DNA of 23,463 nucleotides from NCBI GenBank assembly GCA_046295655.1, contig JBKBMT010000044.1, positions 1-23,463 of the forward strand, given 5' to 3'. How positions within the stretch are numbered: position 1 is the stretch's first letter; each line of letters begins with the position of its first letter. The notes under the pieces were generated by a model that ran no database searches, was not told the DNA's origin, and worked only from the letters and a program-made list of their open reading frames with translations. Of the stretch, positions 16,657 to 23,419 are shown in pieces. This DNA comes from JBKBMT01 sp046295655 (GTDB lineage Bacteria > Pseudomonadota > Alphaproteobacteria > Rhodobacterales > Rhodobacteraceae). The translations under genes were made by a program, and so were the position numbers.

Positions 16657-16687
16657 GAAAAGCGAAGGGCAGGCGAATGCCTGCCCT
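16657..16687 (-). terminator. Rho-independent terminator after the small exported protein gene
   Basis: A perfect 9-bp stem AGGGCAGGC/GCCTGCCCT (16666-16674 with 16679-16687) has a 4-nt loop. Read on the minus strand, the stem is followed by TCGCTTTTCC, a short T-rich run. It begins about 40 nt after the stop of the gene at 16727 and ends only 14 nt before the brkB-like start. Confidence 0.65.
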
Positions 16688-16726
16688 CCGGATTGTCCAC
16701 GAATGGACCGAAGCCGATCGAATGCC

Positions 16727-16945
16727 TCAGTCGTGTTCCGGCGTGGAGCCCGACCCGCTGCCCGAAGCGACCGCGGCGGCAACGGCGGCGCCGCCCAGCA
16801 GCAGCAGCAGCGGCACGCCCCCGACCGAACTGACCGGAGCGGGCGGAACGATGACGGGATCCTGAACCACGACAACCGGGCCACCGGCGAAGGCGGTGGA
16901 CGCCGACAGCGCGGCAGCCGCGGCGATGAGCGAAATGCGAGTCAT
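16727..16945 (-). CDS. Small exported Gly/Ser-rich protein (possible YjbE/GfcA-like)
   Basis: This 72-aa protein starts at ATG 16945 with a strong AGGAGG eight bases upstream. Residues 1-20 are a clear signal peptide ending in AFA. A Val/Pro-rich stretch follows (VVVVQDPVIVPPAP), then a hydrophobic Leu5/Gly/Ala segment (about 44-60) and a GSGSGST tail. No enzyme domain is visible. Position next to YjbF and YjbH, and the layout of signal peptide, hydrophobic Gly/Ala segment and small-residue tail, resemble E. coli YjbE/GfcA, but sequence identity is not evident. Similar small Rhodobacteraceae proteins are common and uncharacterised. The Leu run is encoded by five CAG-type triplets (16796-16810). 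A TTGACT (17008-17013, minus strand) upstream could be a -35 element, but the -10 is weak. Confidence 0.75.
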   Translation of the reverse strand: MTRISLIAAAAALSASTAFAGGPVVVVQDPVIVPPAPVSSVGGVPLLLLLGGAAVAAAVASGSGSGSTPEHD

Positions 16946-17070
16946 ACGGGAAGCCTCCTGTTTGGCCGTTCTCGCGGGAAAACTAGCACCATCGGTACAG
17001 GCCCGAAAGTCAAACTCCGCGGAATCAGCGCATTCCCGCTGTTTGCACCGTTCGCGGTCAGGGATTGTCA

Positions 17071-17091
17071 CCTTGCTGCAACAGCAAAAGG
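17071..17091 (-). terminator. Small hairpin after yjbF
   Basis: The sequence TTGCTG-CAA-CAGCAA (17073-17087), flanked by complementary CC/GG, starts 9 nt after the YjbF stop. The stem is 6 bp and no T-run follows on the minus strand. It is at most a weak terminator or an mRNA 3' end stabiliser. Confidence 0.25.
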
Positions 17092-17096
17092 CGAAA

Positions 17097-17789
17097 TCAT
17101 GGCAGCGCGAGGCCCGGATCGGACAGGCGCACGGTTCCCACACGCGGGTTGATCCACTGTTCGGACTGCCGGATGCGACCGCCCGGCTCGACCCAGTAGC
17201 GGTTGACGAAGCGGCCCGAGGGCCCGGCGCAGGTCTCGGTGACCACCCGGGTCGTCCAGGCGCGGCCAGCGATCTGGACGACTTCGGAGCCGCCGGAAGC
17301 CAGGGCGCAATCGAAATCCTGCCGTATCTGCCGGTCGAGCGGTCCGAGCAGGAAATGGCTGCGCCGGTGGCTGCCCGCACCGGCAGCCAGCGCCGTGGCC
17401 GAGGGCGCATCGGCTGACATGAGATCGGCCAGCAGACCGCGCGTCGCGACCAGCACACCCCGGTCCAGCGCCACTGTCACGCGGTCAGCGCTGGTATAGG
17501 TCACGACCGGGCCGTTCCTGCCGGTCGCGCCGAAAACGGCAGTGGTCCCGATGTTCTGCGGCGTGACGATCATCAATGCGACCGGCGAGGCATCGACCTG
17601 CGCCGGCGTCAGGCTGGCGGGGGCGTCAGCCGGTGCAGTGGCCCGGGTTGCGGCGCGGACCACGGGCTCGCGCAGCGCATCGGCCAGCAGGCGGATGTCG
17701 CCGGTGATTTCGCGGTCCGAACCGCAGGCCCCCAGCAGCAAGGCAACGCCGATGGCAAGCGCGGCGGGCGCGCGGGGCGCGGGCCTCAT
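17097..17789 (-). CDS. YjbF/GfcB family outer-membrane lipoprotein
   Basis: This 230-aa protein has a lipoprotein signal peptide with lipobox LGAC and acylated Cys22. The body matches the YjbF/GfcB family: VALMIVTPQNIGTTAVFGATGRNG, then VVTYTSADRVTVALDRGVLVATRGLLADLMSA, and the C-terminal GRIRQSEQWINPRVGTVRL. In E. coli the family belongs to the yjbEFGH and gfc operons of exopolysaccharide/group 4 capsule. The start ATG at 17789 overlaps the YjbH stop by 4 bp (ATGA), so the frame that continues further upstream is not coding. It is probably co-translated with YjbH. Confidence 0.88.
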   Translation of the reverse strand: MRPAPRAPAALAIGVALLLGACGSDREITGDIRLLADALREPVVRAATRATAPADAPASLTPAQVDASPVALMIVTPQNIGTTAVFGATGRNGPVVTYTSADRVTVALDRGVLVATRGLLADLMSADAPSATALAAGAGSHRRSHFLLGPLDRQIRQDFDCALASGGSEVVQIAGRAWTTRVVTETCAGPSGRFVNRYWVEPGGRIRQSEQWINPRVGTVRLSDPGLALP

Positions 17790-19918
17790 CGCCAGAACCT
17801 TCCCCAGTTCGCGTCGATCCGCTCGGAATGGTAGTCGCGCACGCTTTCGTATAGTCGCCCCTCCACCTCGAGCCGGGCGCCGCCGTCGCGGGTGAAGGGC
17901 CGTATGGTCGTCGAATAGCGCGTGTCGATGCCCCTGCCCACGGCCCAGTTCAGCGGAATGTCGAGCCGTATCCCCTTGTCGAACCCGCCGGCGCCGAACC
18001 GCTGGGCCGAAACATTGGTCTTGGTTGCAAAGGCGCCGATCCGCCATCCGTTCGAGAACTGGCGGTCGATCGACAGGGTCGCGCCCACATCGCCGGCCAG
18101 ATACCGGCCTACGTCCAGTTGCGCATGATACCCGTCGCCGAAGGCGTAGTAGGCCGAGACATGGCCGGTCACGACGGAGTAATCGTATTGGCGGAATCCG
18201 AGACGCTGATCGGTGTCCCGTTGCTTGACATAGTTCACCTCGGCACCCAGCGCGAGGCGGCTGTCCACCGGTTTCCACAAGATTTCGGCCGACACCCCGC
18301 CGAACATCCGTTCCAGATAACCTGCGGTGACACGTCCGTAGAGGTCCGGGGTCAGCTTGGTGTACCAGGCCAGTTGCAGCCGTTCCAGCAGCGGACCGCC
18401 TTCGCGGTCGTAGAGGTTGATGTCGGACCGCACCCGCGGCAGGACCGAGGTCGACATCGTATCGGCCTTCTTCAGGTTGCCCGCCAGCCGCTGCGTCACC
18501 GAACCGGACAGAACGAGGCCCGGGGCGATGTCGTAGCGCGCGGCGAGGCGCAGGCCCACGTCGCCCTTGAGCTGCTGGTCGAGATCGAAGAACCGGAACC
18601 GGGTGTAGGGCACCAGCGCCCAGGAGAAGCGCGGGTAAAGTCCGTCGCCGCGCAGGGCATTCGCGGGCTCGGCACCCGCCGGACCGATCATGGCGCGGGC
18701 GCGCAGCGCGGCATCGTTGCCCGGTGCGAACTCCAGCCTTTCCAGGTCGCTCCGCCGCAGGGTGACCTGCGACACCGCCATGCCGCGCACCACCGGCACG
18801 ATCTGGAATACCTCGATCGAGGCCGGCAGCGTGGCCGCCATGGCGCGGGCGACGCGGCCGATGGCCTGCCCGGAGGAATCGAGCCGCGGCGCCCGGAACC
18901 GGAGCTGCGCCACATCGGCCGAAAGGCTGATGGATTCCAGCGTGATCCCGTCGGTGGCCAGGTAACGCTGCAAATTGCGCCGCAGGATCGAGGGGGCGTC
19001 GGCCTGCGCCGTCCATTCCGGCGACCAGGCATCGGGATTGGTGCGGCGGTCGGGGCGAACCTGCAGGGGCAGGGGGGCCGTGTGGATGAAGGCACCGGCC
19101 GGGCGGTTGCGCGGATCGAGGGTCAGCTGGGCCAGAACCCCGATGCTGCGGCCGTTCATGGAATAGGCGCCGACCCTCAGGACATTGTTTACCTGATACT
19201 CGGCGCCGAAGTTGAACGGACTTCGGGCGCGATAGCGGTTCGGATCGCGGGCAGCGAGAAGATAGTCGTCCGAGGAGTATTCGAGCTTCAGCCCCAGCCG
19301 GTCCGTCACCTGCCACTCGACGCCGCCGAAGGGCGAGGCCGGCCCGCGGAACCACTGCCGGTAGTTCAGCGCGCCGGCAAGCGTGTCGGCCACCGGCGGC
19401 CGGTCGCCGAACGGGCTGCCGAGGGCGGCGCGGCTACCCATCCGGCCCCAGCCGACGCCCGCCGTCACGCGCACCTGCCCCCGGTCGCCGAAGGTCTTGG
19501 TCGCGGCGACATACTCCGAGGCATAGACCCCGGTTCCCACGAAATCCTGCAGGCCCACGGTGACCGAAGGCAGCCATTCGGTTTCGCTCAGCAGCCTCAG
19601 CCGGATGTCGAAGGCCCGGTCGTAATAGGTGCCGGCCGGCCCGACGCCGGCAAGACCCAGCCCCTTCTCGCCGGTGTAGCGGAAGCTGCCCTGCAGCCAG
19701 GGTGCGATCTGGAAGGTCAGCGTCCGGCGCGCGAAGGGACCGAAGGCGCCATAGGTGATACCCACATGGCCGTCCGGCATCATCTCGCCCGAGGGCATGT
19801 CGATCAGCCCGGTCGTGCCGTTGAAGTTGAGCGTTGGCCGGATCAGTTCTGCCCGGGCCGGGCCGGCCGTGCAGAGGCCGATCGCCAGGGCCGGAATGAG
19901 TAGGGGCGTGCGGGTCAT
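17786..19918 (-). CDS. YjbH domain-containing outer-membrane protein (GfcD-like)
   Basis: This 710-aa protein has a signal peptide (cleavage after ARA near residue 23), followed at once by the YjbH family opening RPTLNFNGTTGLIDMPSGEMMPDGH. The rest is dominated by alternating beta-strands with repeated aromatic and Gly residues, consistent with an outer-membrane barrel. A mixed domain near residues 300-420 may be periplasmic. YjbH/GfcD proteins act in export or assembly of exopolysaccharide with YjbF; the exact mechanism is not known. Length (about 700 aa) is normal. It lies 57 nt downstream of the sugar transferase and overlaps yjbF by 4 bp. Confidence 0.9.
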   Translation of the reverse strand: MTRTPLLIPALAIGLCTAGPARAELIRPTLNFNGTTGLIDMPSGEMMPDGHVGITYGAFGPFARRTLTFQIAPWLQGSFRYTGEKGLGLAGVGPAGTYYDRAFDIRLRLLSETEWLPSVTVGLQDFVGTGVYASEYVAATKTFGDRGQVRVTAGVGWGRMGSRAALGSPFGDRPPVADTLAGALNYRQWFRGPASPFGGVEWQVTDRLGLKLEYSSDDYLLAARDPNRYRARSPFNFGAEYQVNNVLRVGAYSMNGRSIGVLAQLTLDPRNRPAGAFIHTAPLPLQVRPDRRTNPDAWSPEWTAQADAPSILRRNLQRYLATDGITLESISLSADVAQLRFRAPRLDSSGQAIGRVARAMAATLPASIEVFQIVPVVRGMAVSQVTLRRSDLERLEFAPGNDAALRARAMIGPAGAEPANALRGDGLYPRFSWALVPYTRFRFFDLDQQLKGDVGLRLAARYDIAPGLVLSGSVTQRLAGNLKKADTMSTSVLPRVRSDINLYDREGGPLLERLQLAWYTKLTPDLYGRVTAGYLERMFGGVSAEILWKPVDSRLALGAEVNYVKQRDTDQRLGFRQYDYSVVTGHVSAYYAFGDGYHAQLDVGRYLAGDVGATLSIDRQFSNGWRIGAFATKTNVSAQRFGAGGFDKGIRLDIPLNWAVGRGIDTRYSTTIRPFTRDGGARLEVEGRLYESVRDYHSERIDANWGRFWR

Positions 19919-19975
19919 CGAGCAGGTCCTGGCATGGCGCGGATATTACGGCGGGTGCCGGGTGGCGGCAATGGC

Positions 19976-20602
19976 TCATGCCCGCTTGCGGCGGCTGGGC
20001 AGCAGTCGGCCGCCGGTCTGAAGCAACAGCGCCACATCGAGGCAAATGGTCCGCCGCCGCTGGTAGATCAGATCGAGCCTTGCCTTGCGCGGGATGCAGC
20101 GGCTGACATAGACCGCGTCGGTCTCCTCGGGCGTGCGGCAGCGGGCCAGCAGCCGTTCCTCGTGCCGGTGGAAATGCAGCGTCGCAAGGCCGGTAATCCC
20201 GGGCCGCGAACGCAGCACCCGGGCATAGAGATCGGGAAAGCGCTCGACATACTGACGCAGCGGCGGGCGCGGCCCGACCAGGCTCATGTCACCGCGGATC
20301 ACGTTCCACAGCTGCGGGATCTCGTCCAGCCGGGTCCGGCGCAGGATCCGGCCGGTCCGCGTCACCCGGTCGGCCTTGTCACCGCCCGAGACACCGCTGT
20401 CGCCCGCGACCGCCGGCTTCATGGTGCGTAGCTTCCAGAGCCGGAACGGCTGGCCGGGCGCGCGCATCCGTTCCGAGACGTGAAACACCGGCCGGCCCTC
20501 GCGCAGAAGCAGAAACAAGAGCAGCAGCGAGAACGGCAGCGCGAGGACGGCCGCCATCGTCAGCGCGAGCAGCAGGTCCATTGTCCGCTTGGCAGGCGTC
20601 AC
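19976..20602 (-). CDS. Undecaprenyl-phosphate sugar-1-phosphate transferase (exopolysaccharide initiating)
   Basis: The likely start is the GTG at 20602, overlapping the epimerase stop (GTGA), which gives 208 aa. The open frame 28 codons further upstream lies inside the epimerase gene and adds no family sequence. The protein is a bacterial sugar transferase (PF02397 type). It has one membrane helix at about residues 8-30 after KRTMDL, then KLRTM, RRTRLDEIPQLWNVIRGDMSLVGPRP with the catalytic Asp-Glu, and RSRPGITGLA. Such enzymes load the first sugar phosphate onto the lipid carrier at the inner membrane. The C-terminal basic tail (PSRRKRA) is cytosolic. It is coupled to the epimerase that may supply its sugar nucleotide. 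Confidence 0.92.
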   Translation of the reverse strand: MTPAKRTMDLLLALTMAAVLALPFSLLLLFLLLREGRPVFHVSERMRAPGQPFRLWKLRTMKPAVAGDSGVSGGDKADRVTRTGRILRRTRLDEIPQLWNVIRGDMSLVGPRPPLRQYVERFPDLYARVLRSRPGITGLATLHFHRHEERLLARCRTPEETDAVYVSRCIPRKARLDLIYQRRRTICLDVALLLQTGGRLLPSRRKRA

Positions 20603-21477
20603 GCCGACGCGCCCGACAGGGTGCGCAACTGGGCGACCATTTCCTGCGGCGTGCTTTCGGCCGGGTCGAAGCGGACAATGTCGCACAGCCGGTCGGTCGC
20701 CATCACGACATGTTCGATCGCGTCCGGGGGCGCAGGCTGCCAGTCGAACGGAATGCCTGCCGCGCGCAGCAGGTCCTCCATCGCCACCCGACCGGGTGCA
20801 GCCAGGTTGAGGACCGGGGGTAGCGGCTGGCCAGAGGCAGCCCGACGCGCCAGCGTCGCCAGGACCCGCGCGAGGCTTTGCGGCCCGATGTAGGACCGGA
20901 CGGGCCCCGATCCTGAGGCAAACCGGTCAAGTCGCACCGGTCCGGACCGGATCGCCTGCCCCAGAAGATCGGCGCCCGCAACGTTCCCGATCCGCAGGAC
21001 GGTGACCTGTGCGCGGCCTTGCGCCTGCTTTTCCATCTCGAGCTTGGCCTCGCCATAGGGGCGCACCGGTGCCGGGGCTCGGTCCTCGGCGGCCGCGTCG
21101 GGCCCCGTCGGGCCATAGACCGCGGCAGAGGAGGCAAGGAAGACATGTCCGACCCCTGCCGCCCGGGCGGCATCCAGTGCAGCGCGGGCAATCACCGCGT
21201 TCTGCGCCAGTGCGGCCCCGGGCCCGGACGTGACGCCAGACAGCAGGATCAGCACGTCCGCAGGCGGCATCGGCACGTCGGGATTGCCGGGATCCCATCG
21301 GCGACTGCGCGGCACGTCCAGGGGGATCGACCGGCCGGCCCAGAGGGGCGCAATGCCCGCTGCCGATCCGTCGCCCCATGCAGCCATCAGGAACCGGCCC
21401 AACCGTCCGGTGGCGCCGGCGACCAGCACGCACGGCGCCGGTGTTGCGGCGGATGACCCGGTCGGAAGTGGCATCAT
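20599..21477 (-). CDS. NAD-dependent epimerase/dehydratase family protein
   Basis: This 292-aa extended SDR has the cofactor loop GATGRLG at residues 21-27. The middle region HVFLASSAAVYG and the active-site motif YGEAK (Tyr and Lys of YxxxK) are as in sugar-nucleotide epimerases. VLRIGNVAGAD follows, as expected for substrate-binding loops. The substrate is unknown, but a nucleotide sugar for the adjacent sugar transferase is likely. Start ATG at 21477 (a second ATG follows at 21474) lies only 17 nt from the tRNA-Arg 3' end, so it has no room for a promoter of its own. The stop overlaps the transferase GTG. Confidence 0.88.
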   Translation of the reverse strand: MMPLPTGSSAATPAPCVLVAGATGRLGRFLMAAWGDGSAAGIAPLWAGRSIPLDVPRSRRWDPGNPDVPMPPADVLILLSGVTSGPGAALAQNAVIARAALDAARAAGVGHVFLASSAAVYGPTGPDAAAEDRAPAPVRPYGEAKLEMEKQAQGRAQVTVLRIGNVAGADLLGQAIRSGPVRLDRFASGSGPVRSYIGPQSLARVLATLARRAASGQPLPPVLNLAAPGRVAMEDLLRAAGIPFDWQPAPPDAIEHVVMATDRLCDIVRFDPAESTPQEMVAQLRTLSGASA

Positions 21478-21494
21478 CGGTTCCGGATCGGAAA

Positions 21495-21571
21495 TGGCGC
21501 ACCCGAAAGGATTCGAACCTCTGACCCCCAGATTCGTAGTCTGGTGCTCTATCCAGCTGAGCTACGGGTGC
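21495..21571 (-). tRNA. tRNA-Arg (anticodon ACG)
   Basis: A complete 77-nt cloverleaf is readable on the minus strand. The acceptor stem GCACCCG/CGGGTGC has discriminator G and a genomically encoded CCA (CCA at 21497-21495). The D-arm is GCTC-AGCTGGATA-GAGC, the anticodon stem CCAGA/TCTGG encloses loop CTACGAA with anticodon ACG, and the T-arm GAGGTTCGAATCCTTTC shows the usual GTTCGAATC. A34 is normally edited to inosine, reading CGU/CGC/CGA Arg codons. Confidence 0.97.
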
Positions 21572-21583
21572 GTCGTGCGGCGC

Positions 21584-21612
21584 TGTCTAGCGACCCGGGC
21601 AAGCCATTGCAA
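21584..21612 (-). promoter_or_regulatory. Promoter of tRNA-Arg
   Basis: On the minus strand TTGCAA (21612-21607) and TAGACA (21589-21584) are exactly 17 nt apart. They would start transcription a few bases before the mature tRNA 5' end at 21571. It may also serve the epimerase gene right behind the tRNA. Confidence 0.5.
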
Positions 21613-21626
21613 GACCGAAATGGGCC

Positions 21627-21642
21627 TCTGCCTTCAGGCAGA
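21627..21642 (-). terminator. Hairpin across the stop codon of the histidine kinase gene
   Basis: A perfect 6-bp stem TCTGCC/GGCAGA with a 4-nt loop spans the TGA stop at 21636-21634. No T-tract follows. It may act as a weak terminator that separates the kinase from the tRNA promoter just downstream. Confidence 0.3.
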
Positions 21643-23034
21643 AACAGCAGTCGTGGCGCCGAGCGAATCGCGGGGAAGCCGGATCAGGAACTCCGTCCCC
21701 TCGGCATCGCTGCGCAAGAGATCGATCCGCCCGCCGTGTCCCCGCACCAGTTCGGCGGATATGGCCAGCCCGAGCCCGGTGCCACCCTTCCGCCCGGAGC
21801 CCTGGAAGGCTGCGAACAGGTTTTCCCGGGCTCTCGGAGGCAGACCGGGGCCCGTGTCGCCGACCCGGATCCACCATTCGGCCTCGTCCTCGCCCGCCGA
21901 AATCTCGATCGTGCCGCCGCTGCCGGTGGTCTCGATCGCCTGCCGGGCGTTGCGCACGAGATTGGCCAGCACGCGAAACAGCTGTTCGGGGTCGGCCCGC
22001 AAGCCAAGACCCGCTGGCACGTCGATCAGGGCCGTCACCGCACCCTCGCCGCCAAGCCCCTCGCCTTCGATCACTTCCTCCACCAGTGGCCTCAGCGCAA
22101 AAGCGGTCGGCCGGGGCGGCGGTTCCTCGGCGCGCCCGAAGGCCAGGGTGGATTCGCACAGCGAAATGGCCCGGTGGATCGAGTTCAGCAGCTTCGGCGC
22201 CGCCCGGTTCACCGCGGGGTCCGCGCTGCGTTCGATCCGGTCGGCGAAAAGCTGGGCGGTGGTGAGGATGTTTCGCAGGTCGTGGCTTATCTTCGCCACC
22301 GCGGCGCCGAGCTGCGCAAGCCGTTCCTTCTGCCGCAGCGCCCCGGTCAACTGCGTCTGGAGCGAGGCCAGCGCCTCTTCTGCCTGGCGCGCCTCTCGGA
22401 GATCGGCGCTGGGCACGATGACCCGGCGTGCATCCTCTGGGGCGGCGGCATAGGCGGTCATGTTCTGGATCACACGTTCGATGGGGCGCAGCACGTTCTG
22501 GCGCACCACGAAGAACAGAAGCATTGCGGTTGCGGCCGCGATCAGGGCCGAGATGATGAGGATGCGCAGCCCGTAATCGAGAAGGTCCGCCCGGAGCGGC
22601 GCGGTCTCGGTCGTGACCTCGATCAGCAGCCCCGCATCGTGCAGCGGCGTGCCGATCACCCGGATGATCTCGTTGTCGCGGCGGATCATGTCCTGGATCG
22701 CCAGCCGCACCCGTTCCGCGGTGCTCGACGCCCTCAGGTCGTAGGTTCGTGCGATGGGGGCGGGAATAGGCGAGGACAGGACGAGCTGACGCACCGCGTC
22801 GCGGCGTAGAACCACGTTGAAGACGCCCGCATTCTCAAGCAGTTCGCGTTCCAGCGCCTCATCGATGGCCGCATCCGTCGTCAGCAGCGCGAGCGCCGCG
22901 ATCTGCGCCTTCTCGAGGCGCAGATAAAGCCAGTCCTCACGGTAGCGCGCCACCGAGGGCAGAAACACAAGCACCTCGGCCAGCAGCACGAACAGGGCGG
23001 TGATCGCCAGGAACCGGCCGGAAAGCGTATTCAG
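21634..23034 (-). CDS. Membrane sensor histidine kinase, probable CTG start
   Basis: The protein has an N-terminal membrane helix, a periplasmic sensor domain (about residues 40-165), a second helix (about 170-195), a HAMP-like linker, then DHp and ATPase domains. The phospho-accepting His is in AKISHDLRN (His251 from the CTG). The N-box is NLVRNARQAIE, G1 DTGPGLPP and G2 GGTGLGLA. The first ordinary start is GTG at 22989 (451 aa), but it cuts the first membrane helix. In-frame sequence upstream (LNTLSGRFLAITALF) completes that helix and looks like relatives. The only plausible initiator there is CTG at 23034, with GGAG eight bases before it, giving 466 aa. An in-frame TAG lies further upstream. 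The signal is unknown and no response regulator is in the window. Confidence 0.88.
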   Translation of the reverse strand: MNTLSGRFLAITALFVLLAEVLVFLPSVARYREDWLYLRLEKAQIAALALLTTDAAIDEALERELLENAGVFNVVLRRDAVRQLVLSSPIPAPIARTYDLRASSTAERVRLAIQDMIRRDNEIIRVIGTPLHDAGLLIEVTTETAPLRADLLDYGLRILIISALIAAATAMLLFFVVRQNVLRPIERVIQNMTAYAAAPEDARRVIVPSADLREARQAEEALASLQTQLTGALRQKERLAQLGAAVAKISHDLRNILTTAQLFADRIERSADPAVNRAAPKLLNSIHRAISLCESTLAFGRAEEPPPRPTAFALRPLVEEVIEGEGLGGEGAVTALIDVPAGLGLRADPEQLFRVLANLVRNARQAIETTGSGGTIEISAGEDEAEWWIRVGDTGPGLPPRARENLFAAFQGSGRKGGTGLGLAISAELVRGHGGRIDLLRSDAEGTEFLIRLPRDSLGATTAVSA

Positions 23035-23085
23035 GTCGTGGTCTCCAATCTGCGCCGGGGAAGCAGCCCGCCTCCGGCGCCCGGA

Positions 23086-23091
23086 AGTCTA
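23086..23091 (-). promoter_or_regulatory. Possible -10 element of the histidine kinase gene
   Basis: TAGACT on the minus strand, in the context TTGCTAGACT, resembles the -10 of the tRNA-Arg promoter (CGCTAGACA). A clear -35 is missing. It would give a leader of about 45 nt before the CTG at 23034. Confidence 0.25.
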
Positions 23092-23162
23092 GCAAGCCTT
23101 AAACGAACGGGACAGGGGGCGGGTTCCGTCGCGCCTGCGGCGGAAAAATCAGCCGGCGGCAA

Positions 23163-23191
23163 TTGACTTGCCCGGCGGGCCTCCGTAATAG
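23163..23191 (+). promoter_or_regulatory. Promoter of rpmH
   Basis: TTGACT (23163-23168) matches the -35 consensus in 5 of 6 bases. TAATAG (23186-23191) follows after a 17-nt spacer, with CGTAAT two bases earlier as an alternative -10. This would give a leader of about 50 nt before rpmH. The rest of the divergent gap (23035-23250) holds nothing else recognisable. Confidence 0.6.
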
Positions 23192-23250
23192 GCGGGGTCT
23201 GACGCGGCCGGCGAGTCACTTCCCGGCCCGCAACGTGATGGAGAGCCGCG

Positions 23251-23385
23251 ATGAAACGCACCTATCAACCGTCGAACCTGGTCCGCAAGCGGCGCCACGG
23301 GTTCCGGGCGCGCATGGCCACCAAGGGTGGCCGGCTGGTGCTGGCGGCGCGGCGGGCCAAGGGCCGCAAGCGCCTGTCGGCATGA
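23251..23385 (+). CDS. rpmH: 50S ribosomal protein L34
   Basis: This 44-aa, very basic protein starts MKRTYQPSNLVRKRRHGF and continues RARMATKGGRLVLAARR to a KGRKRLSA end, the full-length and near-invariant L34 sequence of the large ribosomal subunit. A GGAGA lies six bases before the ATG. It is transcribed divergently from the histidine kinase gene and is followed 34 nt later by the probable rnpA start. Confidence 0.97.
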   Translation: MKRTYQPSNLVRKRRHGFRARMATKGGRLVLAARRAKGRKRLSA

Positions 23386-23419
23386 CATTCCGGCCCACGG
23401 CCGGTGCGACGCCGTGCCG

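Noticed and set aside
16796..16810. CAG triplet run as a phase-variable repeat
   Set aside because: Only five triplets, and changes would keep the frame of the Leu run, so it would alter length only slightly.
17790..19355. Upstream extension of the YjbF frame through the YjbH gene
   Set aside because: The extension is antisense-like filler in another frame of yjbH. The lipoprotein signal peptide beginning at 17789 marks the true start.
18119..19903. Long plus-strand open frame opposite the YjbH gene (594 codons)
   Set aside because: It is antisense to a well supported YjbH gene with signal peptide and family motifs, and its translation shows no recognisable domain.
21495..21571. tRNA-Arg as an integration site for a genomic island carrying the polysaccharide genes
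   Set aside because: No integrase and no repeat of the tRNA 3' end were found by eye, and the neighbouring genes show no obvious change in base composition.
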